Source: Chrysochromulina tobinii
Taxonomy: Eukaryota; Haptophyta; Prymnesiales; Chrysochromulinaceae
Direction: 5' to 3'
Length of the DNA stretch: 15,756 nucleotides
Assembly: GCA_001275005.1 (NCBI GenBank)
Contig: JWZX01002492.1
Coordinates: 1-15,756, forward strand
Shown: positions 8,742 through 15,756 of the stretch, in pieces
Numbering within the stretch: the stretch's first letter is position 1
How the letters are laid out: every line of letters starts with the position of its first letter
Position numbers and translations under genes: made by a program
The notes under the pieces: generated by a model
Databases searched by the model: none
What the model was told of the DNA's origin: nothing
The model's input: only the letters and a program-made list of their open reading frames with translations

Positions 8742-9512
8742 TGGAAATCCTCACGCCGACGGAGGCTTGCCTGGAGTCTTCTTCCGACTTAACCATCGCA
8801 ACAACTGATGACATCGACATCGAACATGTACATGTGTTTGCTCGCCGACCAATCCGATCGGAAGTTCTTGTGAGATGTGTGCGATTCGATGTGCGATCGA
8901 CGTCCACTCGCCTCGAAAATACCATGTTGACAATACGCGACGGAAGGTGTGCGACGGTGCCTCCTGTGCGTTTCATTGGGCTGTTCGGTTGTGTCGGGCT
9001 CGGGCATCAGGCACTTGGACGGGACGTCCTCCTGTGCGGCGGGGAGACGGCAGACGCGTCGAGCAGACGCGGCCCGAGCGGAGCGTCCGACCCATCATGC
9101 AGACGAGTATTGCATCCGAATATCCACGTGTCCGACGGCGTGTTCTCGACCGAGTCATGTCGTTTACGGCGGTTTAGACGTCTTCGACCGGAACGCGGTC
9201 CGGTCGGCGCTCGGCGGGGCCGGTCGCGGGCGGGCGGCCGGCGGGCGTGCGGGCGTGTTCGATCCGATCGTAAATAATTTATAACTCGACTGTATTACCT
9301 TGTACGGTACCTTACCGGTCGTGGGCCGGGAAAACCGTGCGCTAGACCGCAATCATGCCGATGCGCCCCGGCGTCGACCCCGCGGCGCGGGCGTGGCTGC
9401 CGTGCCCAATCTAACCGGTCGGGTCACTCTGTCCCCGTCTCCACTTGTGTCGACTCGTCACCGGGCATTCACGCGGACAGACCGGGTCTGCGCTTCTCGC
9501 CTCACGGCTCAC
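8742..9512. other. Convergent intergenic region between the PP2C and coiled-coil genes
   Basis: Both flanking genes end here, so these 771 nt should hold two 3' UTRs and termination signals. Visible items are a perfect 12-bp palindrome ACATGTACATGT (8824-8835), a GC-rich hairpin (9185-9206), four CCGGTCG heptamers (9200, 9220, 9315, 9415) and an AT-rich patch with ATAATTTATAAC near 9274-9285. Open frames across it have no family resemblance and biased composition; I do not call a gene. Confidence 0.5.
9185..9206. terminator. GC-rich stem-loop at a convergent gene junction
   Basis: GACCGGA (9186-9192) pairs perfectly with TCCGGTC (9199-9205) around a 6-nt loop, and a flanking C-G pair extends the stem to 8 bp. 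It lies between two converging genes, so a role in 3'-end formation or transcript stability is possible, but this is inference. Confidence 0.35.
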
Positions 9513-12377
9513 TCACGGCGATGGCACATGCCCGTATCGTCGCGCGCCGGTGTCCACGATGGGCGTCGTGCCATAGCGCACGGCACGGCCGAGCGCCGGA
9601 TCGTACACCCACTTGCCCACGTGAGATGGGTGCTTGGGCAAGCCCGCAGGCTCCTCGGCGGCGTGGAGCCTCTCCGACTCCACCAGGTTCATCTCCTCGA
9701 AGTTGGCGAGCGAGTTGGCGAGGCGCACGCGCGTGCGCCGGAATACGTCGCGGCCTGCGTACTTCGGAGCCGTCGCCTCCGCCACAGTCGCCTCTAGCGC
9801 TGCCACACGCGCGGCGGCAGACGAGAGAGCAGCCGCTGCGCAGCTGTCGCGCCGAGCTGCGTCGTACGTGGCGGCTGTCGAGATATGCACTGCATGGCCC
9901 AGACTCGCGCGCAGAGCATCGGCCTCGCTCTGCGCCTCGGCCCGCTCGAGCGCCGATTGTTCGAGCATCACCTCCGCTTGATCTCGCTCGGCTTCGGCAT
10001 GTTCACACCGCTCCTGCAGCTGTTCACACCGCTCCTGCAGCTGGGCCACCTGGTACTTCAAATAGCTGAAACGGCCGTCGAGCTCTGCACGTACGCGAGA
10101 TGCCTCTTGGTGGCGCACCGCCTGAGTGTGCGCCTCCGCTTCGGCTGACGCGAGAGCGGCCGTTAGACGTGAGGACTCCGATTGCTCGGCGCGTAGCATC
10201 TCGATCTGATCGATCAACGCTTGCTCCCTCTCGCTGGCGGCGGCGGCGCGCTCATTGGCAAGGGCAGCCCGTTGCTCCAGGGCTTCGCTGTGGCTTGCAT
10301 GCAGCTTGGCGATCTCATTGCGTCGATCTGCGCCTGACTGCTCCGCGGAGCTGATCAATTCAGCCGCGTGCTCCGACCGGAGCCGTTCCATTTGGCTCTT
10401 GAGTGCTTCCACTTCTGAGTGGGCCCTTGTCAAATCTTTGCGCAGGTCCGTAAGCGCCGCGAGCGACGTGTTCGCATCCGCGCGCGCGCGCGACGTCGCA
10501 TCTTGTGCCTTGCTCAGAGCCTCGCGCCACTTCGACTCTTGCTGCTGTGCCGCACGCTGCGCCGCAGCGAGCTCCGCCTGAACCTCCGCGTGCTTGTTCA
10601 TATTCTCGGCGCGGATGCGCGAAAGGGCAACAGTATGCGCCTCTGCGTCAGCATTTCTGGCCGCCTCGGCTTCACGCCGCACCATCGAGAGCTCGGCACG
10701 GCGCTCCTCGTTGGCCCGAGTCAGGGCTAGCTGGAGCTCTTGCGCCGCGGACGCCAAGGCAAGCTTGTGCTGCGTCGCCGCTGCCTCGTTCTCCGATCGC
10801 ATGCCGGCGAGGGCCGCCTCCATGGCCCCCTTGGCCTCTTCCAGATCAGCACGGTGCTCCGCCGCGGCGGAGGCCGCCTTCTCCTTGACCCGTTCAAGTT
10901 CGGACTGTGCCTCCGCCACGTGCGCCTCAGCAGAGACCTCCACGTTCACAAGCTGCCTTCGAAGCTCACGCTCCGTCGCCTCCGCACTCTCCTTGAGCGA
11001 GAGCACCTCCGACCGCCACTGCGCCTCTGCCAACTCCGCCGCGGCTCGGGACGCTTCGACCTTCTCGGACCGCGCCGTGTCGAGCGCCGCGTCGTGCTCG
11101 GCGGCAACGAGAGCGAGCTCCTGTCGCAGCTTCTCTTCGAGCCGTGCCGATTCCTCGGCCGCCGTGGCCAGGCGCGCCTTGCACTCCTCGTGTGCAGCCG
11201 CCAGCGCCGCCGAGTGCAACAGCGCCTGTGCCTCCATTGCCTGCAGCGCCTCCGCCTGCGCCTGCGCCTTTGCCTCCACCGTCGCCTCCTCAATTGCAAG
11301 CCAGCGCAACGCCTCGAACTGCGTGCGGCACGCGCTCACAGCATCATCGAGCGCCGTGGCCGACTGCTGGCGTTCCTCGGCCAAGGCAGCCGAGAGCTGC
11401 TTGGCCGCATGCTGCTCGACTTGCGTCACTGCAGCCTTGAGCTCAGCTGCTGCCGCCTCGCGCGACGCAGCGAGCCGTGACTCAGCTGAGGCGGTCTCGC
11501 CTTGGATGGCCTCTGCCCTGGCGCTCACGACCGCGCTCGTCTTCTCCTCCTCAAACTCAGCGCGCAGCTCGTCGCGCAAACGGCTCACCGCCGCATGGAC
11601 GGCATGGGTCACGGCCACTTCGCGGAACGCGACCGCCGTCTTGAGCGCCTCTCGCCTCTCCATTTCGAATTGCGCGCGAGCCGTCTGAACCGCCGCCTCA
11701 ATGGCCATCGCCATCTCGTGCTCCGCCGCCTTCTGGGCCGCCGCGTGCGCAGCCGCCTTTGTCAAGAGCGCGGCGGCGGCCGCTTTCTTGCTCGCGTCGA
11801 GCATGGACTCCGAGAGCTCCCGCCGCGCGCGCTCCTTGGCTACCTCTGAGCGAGCGCCGTACCGCTTCACCATGGTCTCCAGCGCCGTGCTGACCTCCTT
11901 CAGACGTTCGTTGAGCTTCACCTCGCGTGCCGACGCGTCGGCGGCCGCCTCCGCCGCGAGAGACTCGAGCGCTTTCGCGTGTGCGGTGTGGGTGCTGGTA
12001 GCCGCCGAAATCACCGCGTAGCACTTCTCCTTTTCAACTTCCAATGCTGCCTCCCGCTCTCGCAGCTCTGCAGCGTGCTGCTGCACAAGCTGGCTCATTT
12101 CCTCCTCGGCAGCCGCCTTGGCCTCCTCAACGGCCTTGGCCTGGGCTTCAGCCTTGGCCAAGGCGCTCGAGCTCTCCTCGAGTGCCCGCGGCAGCGCCGC
12201 ATCAGACGCTGGCACGATCAATGCATTGACATGCTGCTGGAGCAGGAAGAGCTTGTCCCTGTCGAGCTGCTTGCACAGGCGCTCGACCGTCTCCGTGTAC
12301 TCGACGAGCGAGGTCGCGGTGGTTGGGGTGGTCACGGGGTTCAGCATGGGAGGTATTGCTTCGATGACCGTCTCCAT
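9513..12377 (-). CDS. Long Ala/Glu-rich coiled-coil protein of unknown function
   Basis: An uninterrupted 954-codon frame without introns. The first ATG is at 12377 (METVIEAIPPML). Residues 1-~60 are a short non-coiled head (TATSLVEYTETVERLCKQLD). Residues ~60-865 are almost continuous heptad-type helix rich in A, E, R, K, L and Q with very few prolines, typical of a long rod-like coiled coil; a perfect 21-bp duplication gives QLQERCEQLQERCE. The last 84 residues (871-954) are different: PKYAGRDVFRRTRVRLANSL, then a globular-looking GKWVYDPALGRAVRYG motif with aromatic residues. I do not recognise a family. Cytoskeletal, centrosomal/basal-body or vesicle-tether scaffolds have this architecture, but such proteins resemble each other by composition alone, so no function is assigned. 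Confidence 0.85.
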   Translation of the reverse strand: METVIEAIPPMLNPVTTPTTATSLVEYTETVERLCKQLDRDKLFLLQQHVNALIVPASDAALPRALEESSSALAKAEAQAKAVEEAKAAAEEEMSQLVQQHAAELREREAALEVEKEKCYAVISAATSTHTAHAKALESLAAEAAADASAREVKLNERLKEVSTALETMVKRYGARSEVAKERARRELSESMLDASKKAAAAALLTKAAAHAAAQKAAEHEMAMAIEAAVQTARAQFEMERREALKTAVAFREVAVTHAVHAAVSRLRDELRAEFEEEKTSAVVSARAEAIQGETASAESRLAASREAAAAELKAAVTQVEQHAAKQLSAALAEERQQSATALDDAVSACRTQFEALRWLAIEEATVEAKAQAQAEALQAMEAQALLHSAALAAAHEECKARLATAAEESARLEEKLRQELALVAAEHDAALDTARSEKVEASRAAAELAEAQWRSEVLSLKESAEATERELRRQLVNVEVSAEAHVAEAQSELERVKEKAASAAAEHRADLEEAKGAMEAALAGMRSENEAAATQHKLALASAAQELQLALTRANEERRAELSMVRREAEAARNADAEAHTVALSRIRAENMNKHAEVQAELAAAQRAAQQQESKWREALSKAQDATSRARADANTSLAALTDLRKDLTRAHSEVEALKSQMERLRSEHAAELISSAEQSGADRRNEIAKLHASHSEALEQRAALANERAAAASEREQALIDQIEMLRAEQSESSRLTAALASAEAEAHTQAVRHQEASRVRAELDGRFSYLKYQVAQLQERCEQLQERCEHAEAERDQAEVMLEQSALERAEAQSEADALRASLGHAVHISTAATYDAARRDSCAAAALSSAAARVAALEATVAEATAPKYAGRDVFRRTRVRLANSLANFEEMNLVESERLHAAEEPAGLPKHPSHVGKWVYDPALGRAVRYGTTPIVDTGARRYGHVPSP
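10000..10041 (-). repeat. Perfect 21-bp direct duplication in the coiled-coil gene
   Basis: TGTTCACACCGCTCCTGCAG plus C occurs twice in immediate succession and encodes two LQERCE(Q/H)-type heptads. A 21-bp unit preserves both the reading frame and the heptad register. Confidence 0.9.
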
Positions 12378-13096
12378 GACCAACCCACACCGCGGCTTCC
12401 GCCCGTTTTAGAAGTTCCGCGATGACAAAAAGAGACCGCTCGTCGGGGCGCTGTGAACGTGAACACGAAATATGTAAAAACCTGCTACCACTGTTTTCAG
12501 AATACACACCGCTGTTTGGCGCTCTCGCATGCAAAGGGTGGAGGATCAAGGGGGATCAAGGGGGAACCAGAAAGTGCGACATTTACAATGTAACCGATTT
12601 CATTTTAAACTTGATTCTTTGACGCGTATTACGGGCTTCGCTCTATACGTCTACGAGCTAAACGTATCTACAACGACCCCGATTGCGGCAATAAACTTCT
12701 CGTTCGTAACGTGGGCAGCTAACGTATATAGAGGGCCCGAATCATGGATCAATGTTCAATCGACTCAGGAGCCTATCAGAGGAGCCCTCGCTGTGAGGCC
12801 TTCCGTCCATCCACCTTCCACACCAGCGTCAACCATTTCTTGTTTCGTGATCGATCTCCCATCGAATCTCCATCCGTCCAGTCGTATCCGATACCATCGC
12901 ATTTGGGTCTTTCTTTCTTTGTAGCTGCTCGTCTGCCTCGTCTATCTGAGATCCAGTTGCCATCTACATGCCTCGCAAGCATCCCCCTGCCTCCAATCCC
13001 CCTGTGCGTCGACCTGTGCGCGCGTAACACTCACGCCGAGCACTCACGCGGGCCGCTCCACCGAGATTTCCACCGAGACTACCCCCATCAGGAGTC
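12378..13096. other. Intergenic region between the coiled-coil and poly(A) polymerase genes
   Basis: These 719 nt contain the 5' flank of the coiled-coil gene and the 3' flank of the polymerase gene, both on the minus strand. About 12460-12760 is clearly AT-richer than the coding regions. Visible items are TGTGAACG at about 12451, two adjacent GGGGGATCAA-like decamers near 12547-12568, and TATATA at about 12725. A plus-strand frame from 12744 is not supported (see rejected items). Confidence 0.45.
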
Positions 13097-15473
13097 TCAC
13101 GCAGATGCGGGTCTCTTCGGCCAGCTGCCCTCGCCAAGCCGCTCACTCGACGCGATGATCGTCTCAGCGAGGGCGAGGCCCGCGTGATCGCGCGGGTCTA
13201 CCGGCTCGCCATCCGCCCCGATGGGCGCGAGGAAGCCAGCAGGGGCCGCCCCGATGGGCGCGAGGAAGCCAGCAGGGGCCGCCCCGATGGGCGCGAGGAA
13301 GCCAGCTGGGGCCGCCCCGATGGGCGCGAGGAAGCCAGCAGGGGCCGCCCCGATGGGCGCGAGGAAGCAGCCGCCGCCCGCAGCGTCATTCTCACTCGCC
13401 ACGGACGCTCCCGCCGCGGTGACCGCCGACGCGGCCGTCTGAGCGAACAGCTTTTGGACGGCGGCGATGCGGTAGCAAGCACGTGCCGCGTTGTTGCTCA
13501 AATCGACTGGATCGATGCACAGCAGCGGCTGCATCGCGAATGGGTCAAACGGCGTCATCGCCTGGCAAAGGCCGATGAGGCAAGGGATGTCGCGGCGCAG
13601 CGCGAAGCCGCAGCCGGCGGGCGGGATAGCTCCCATCCCGACGCCACCGAGATTGCATGCCGCTTCGGGTCGAAGATATGCCCATAAAAGCCGAGCACCT
13701 CGAGCAGCAGGGTCCCGAGGGAAGGCTTGGCATCACGTGCGAGGCACAGTCAAGCCCGCCGACAACCGCATGGGCCCTGCCCGCCTCGCCCGATCCCGTC
13801 GCCGCGGCGGCCGCGGCGGCCGCGGCGGCCGCGGCGACCGCGGCATCCGTGGCAGCCGCTGCAACTGCACTCAGCGCGGCATCCGTAGCGATGCAACCAG
13901 CGGAGGCGGAGGCCGGCTCAACGGTCAACGGCTCGAAGGAGCTTACGAGATCCGCCTCCGCTGCCGCTGGAGATGTGCTCGAGATGTGCTCGAGATCCGC
14001 GGCGGCAACCAGCCGGTCGACGGACTGCGTGCGCCGCACGCCGCCCCAGCGCGTATACCGGAGCATGGGTCGATCAATGAGGAATCGAGCGACCATGAGG
14101 ACGAGAGCAAAGGACGAGAGGCCGCCTGTGAACGCGGACTTGAGGTCAGCCTTCTGAAGGAGGACCTTGAGGAAGACGACGAGCGGCGCGAGCGGCGGGA
14201 GGGACGAGCACAGCCAACGAATGTGATCTGCTGCGACGAGGCCACGGTGGCGCTCAGTGTGGATCGAGATGTCGATCTGAAGGCACTGATTCGAGCCGCC
14301 CGTCGTGCGGCCATCTTTCGCGGTGGCGGCGAATGCCGCGGCGTCGGCGGTCACGGCAATGACCGGCACAACCGAGCGATTGATGGTGGCGCTCACCACG
14401 CCTGGTACGGCACTCAGATGCGGCAGCAGCAGCTCTAGTGCAGAGAGCTGCGCGTCCATTGACGAGGCGTCGTCTCGAGCGACCGTTACACCCACCAGGC
14501 AGAGGTCGATGTCAGAGGTCGCACAGACCAGGCCAGTCGCACGCGAGCCGAAGCAGGCGACTCGGGCTCGCGGCCAGATGCTACCCACCGCTGCTTGCAC
14601 GTGGCCCATCAACTCAAACGTCACCGCGTCCTGCGCAGCCGCCACCTCGCGGGCATTGCGGTAGTGGGCGCCGATGGCGCGGTCCAGTAGTGCGAGAGCG
14701 GCCGGGCTCGGCTTCACGAGCGGACACGCAAGGCCCTCAAAGAAGCAGGGGGCCGGCAGCAGGGCCATCATCGGTCGAGGCGACGACCGGCGAGACGGCG
14801 GCGGGGGCACCACTGCCGTGGCCTCTTTCCTCCTCTTCTCTTTGCGTTCGCGTCCGGTACGTCCTTTGGCAACGCCCTCCGGCGCTGGCGGCTGCATTAC
14901 GAGCGCTCGCTTGGAGATGGGCGACGCGGACGAGAGGGAGGCGGGGACTGGCTCCGAAGCCTTGAGCTGCTGTGGCTCGACCACACTCTTGTCCCTGAGG
15001 TCACTCGAGAACTCCTCCACAGTCGAGGCGCGCGAGAGATGGCTATCGGTCGAGGCAGACCGAGGCATGAGCGGGGCGGGCACCATGCAGAGCTCGACGG
15101 CCTTCGAATCCGCCAGCGTCGATGGACACGCCGAGAGCGGTTGGCTAGGTGTTGGCGGCGGTCCCAAAGCTCGGATCGGCTGACCGCCCGCTCGCAAAAG
15201 GTCAGCAGCGGTGATGATGCGAGCTGGAAGCGATGGCGCACTCACTGGCTGCGCAAGCAATGGCGCACTGACTGGCAGCGCGGCTTCGTTCCACTTGCTC
15301 ACAACAAGAGGTGCGCTAGAATGCACCGTATCTCGCGCCGCAACGTCACTGACCTTCTCGGAGCGCTGCGCCGTCCTGACAACAGATGCCCATGCTCCTT
15401 TGGATCCGTTCGGACGCAGAGGAATCTGAGAGAGCGATGGAAACGACTGCAAGGGGAACCAGGATGCGCGCAT
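13097..15473 (-). CDS. Non-canonical poly(A) polymerase, TRF4/PAPD5-like nucleotidyltransferase (C-terminus in three frames)
   Basis: The ATG at 15473 opens a frame whose first ~240 residues are low-complexity with basic runs (RTGRERKEKRRKEA). The Pol-beta-type nucleotidyltransferase core follows: FGSRATGLVCATSDIDL (G309-S310; catalytic D321 and D323), the third carboxylate D401 in LQIDISIHT, and the central domain with LVVFLKVLLQKADL and FTGGLSSFALVLMVARFL. TRF4/PAPD5 enzymes add short A tails to nuclear RNAs for exosome decay or trimming; all three catalytic Asp are present. The expected C-terminal part of the domain is found in other frames: SLGTLLLEVLGFYGHIFDP (about 13722-13666) and CIDPVDLSNNAARACYRIA (about 13528-13472), ending at TGA 13099-13097. 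Two junctions, near 13766-13726 and 13647-13562, must be introns or missing bases. Read as one gene. Confidence 0.82.
13215..13368 (-). repeat. 33-bp tandem repeat, ~4.7 copies, in-frame
   Basis: Units starting GCCCCGATGGGCGCGAGGAA at 13215, 13248, 13281, 13314 and 13347 (the last incomplete) are nearly identical; one copy has T for A in CCAGCTGG. They encode the undecapeptide APIGAAPAGFL near the C-terminus of the poly(A) polymerase. Confidence 0.92.
13562..13647 (-). other. Candidate 86-nt intron or frame break in the polymerase gene
   Basis: The frame ending FDPKRHAIS passes to the frame containing AMTPFDPFAMQPLLCIDP. Removing GTGGCG...CCTTTGCCAG (86 nt) joins them in phase 0. Alternatively one lost base near 13647 lets GGVGMGAIPPAGCG follow HAIS directly, which would keep the Gly-Gly element usual at this point in the family. 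Confidence 0.45.
13726..13766 (-). other. Candidate 41-nt intron or frame break in the polymerase gene
   Basis: The catalytic-domain frame gives way to the SLGTLLLEVLGFYG frame here. Removing GTTGTC...TGCCAAG (41 nt) joins them in phase 0. That is short for an intron, and the upstream poly-Ala stretch leaves other donors possible; one missing base would also explain the shift. Confidence 0.4.
13798..13838 (-). repeat. GCG/GCC-rich tract encoding poly-Ala
   Basis: GGCCGCGGC-type nonamers repeat about four times and encode a run of about 12-13 alanines in the polymerase frame. It lies between the GGLSSFALVLM segment and the LLLEVLGFYG segment, a part of the domain normally joined by a short loop, so it is an insert or part of an intron. 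Confidence 0.8.
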
Positions 15474-15667
15474 GAGTACGAGTGCAGTTGAGACGACGTT
15501 CTGAGGGACAAGGACATACGGCAGCAGCGCGCACCTCCAGGGGCTGACGACGACCGACAGCGGCGACTGGCATTTCTCGACGACTCAAAAAAACGCTTGT
15601 TTTCATCCGGCGTTTGAAAGCGGGCGAGCGTTGAGTGGTCGAGGCGAGCACTCTCTTGAATATTATG

Positions 15668-15703
<36 letters not shown>

Positions 15704-15706
15704 AAC
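15474..15706. promoter_or_regulatory. Divergent intergenic region (polymerase gene / plus-strand gene at window end)
   Basis: These 233 nt separate a minus-strand ATG (15473) from a plus-strand ATG (15707). They include CTCAAAAAAACGCTTG (about 15585), GAATATTATGAC (about 15657) and a (CAAG)n tract next to the plus-strand ATG. A shared promoter is inferred from the layout only. Confidence 0.4.
15669..15703 (+). repeat. (CAAG)n microsatellite, about 8.7 units
   Basis: An uninterrupted CAAG tetranucleotide run of 35 nt ends 3 nt before a plus-strand ATG, so it would be in that gene's 5' UTR or core promoter. Confidence 0.95.
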
Positions 15707-15756
15707 ATGGCGCGCGCCCTGCTCGTCGCGGACCCGCTCCTCGCGGCGACTGCGGA
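15707..15756 (+). CDS. Start of an unidentified gene (truncated by the window)
   Basis: An ATG with strong start context (AAAACATGGC) opens a frame that is still open at the window end after 16 codons (MARALLVADPLLAATA). The composition (Ala/Leu, one Arg, no acids until Asp9) could be an organelle-targeting or signal-like N-terminus, but the fragment is far too short to identify. Its divergent position relative to the polymerase gene supports a real gene start. Confidence 0.4.
   Translation, partial: MARALLVADPLLAATA

Noticed and set aside
8738-9277. Plus-strand open frame of ~179 codons overlapping the PP2C stop
   Set aside because: Overlaps the PP2C stop codon, shows Arg-rich composition typical of GC-driven open frames, and no family motif; better explained as 3' UTR and intergenic sequence.
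5623-9290. 12-bp inverted match GTCGAGTTATAA at 5623-5634 and 9279-9290 flanking the HAD and PP2C genes
   Set aside because: A 12-mer match is expected by chance several times among all positions of a window this size; no terminal-repeat or duplication features accompany it.
12744-13187. Plus-strand frame of ~147 codons with TATATA upstream
   Set aside because: The TATA-like site is only about 13 nt before the ATG, the protein has no recognisable domain, and it runs antisense into the polymerase 3' end.
13215-13368. 33-bp repeats as a CRISPR-like array
   Set aside because: Units are contiguous with no spacers and stay in frame, encoding an 11-residue peptide repeat.
13545-13725. C-terminal end of the first polymerase frame (Arg-rich residues after PSLPSG)
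   Set aside because: Landmarks of the TRF4/PAPD5 domain appear in the other frames over this interval, so the Arg-rich tail is probably an out-of-frame reading.
1-15756. Mobile element, tRNA or rRNA, CRISPR array
   Set aside because: No transposase or integrase motifs, long terminal or inverted repeats, tRNA-like T-arm sequence, or spaced direct repeats; the repeats present are head-to-tail arrays inside genes.

Overview
The window looks like nuclear DNA of a GC-rich, gene-dense unicellular eukaryote, most likely an alga. The reasons are short GT-AG introns (about 50-130 nt), eukaryotic protein families, closely packed genes on both strands, and many in-frame microsatellite and minisatellite repeats inside coding sequence. 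A haptophyte or pelagophyte would fit, but the sequence alone does not settle the lineage. I see no tRNA, rRNA, CRISPR array, transposase or prokaryotic operon.

Layout from left to right. (1) Positions 1-5604, minus strand: the N-terminal ~1,820 codons of a very large bridge-like lipid-transfer protein (VPS13/ATG2/SHIP164 superfamily). It has a recognisable chorein domain, one well-supported intron (3540-3670), and a second exon that stays open to the window edge. (2) 5605-5922: a divergent intergenic region. (3) 5923-7054, plus: a HAD-type hydrolase with a long disordered N-terminus, a myristoylation-like start and one short intron. The order of its HAD motifs looks permuted. (4) 7412-8741, plus: a PP2C-type Ser/Thr phosphatase with one 73-nt intron. 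(5) 8742-9512: a convergent intergenic region with a hairpin and a cluster of CCGGTCG elements. (6) 9513-12377, minus: an intronless 954-residue Ala/Glu-rich coiled-coil protein. (7) 12378-13096: an AT-richer intergenic region. (8) 13097-15473, minus: a TRF4/PAPD5-like non-canonical poly(A) polymerase. Its C-terminal part changes frame twice, through short introns or lost bases, and ends in a 33-bp tandem repeat. (9) 15474-15706: a probable divergent promoter with a (CAAG)n tract, then the first 16 codons of a plus-strand gene leaving the window.

The genes do not form an obvious pathway. Two phosphatase-family genes (HAD and PP2C) sit in tandem on the same strand, and two pairs of genes are head to head, so shared promoters are possible. 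The most interesting points are the apparent motif permutation in the HAD protein, the repeat-laden lipid-transfer protein with an intron whose pyrimidine tract is built of tandem repeats, and the broken or micro-intron-containing C-terminus of the poly(A) polymerase.
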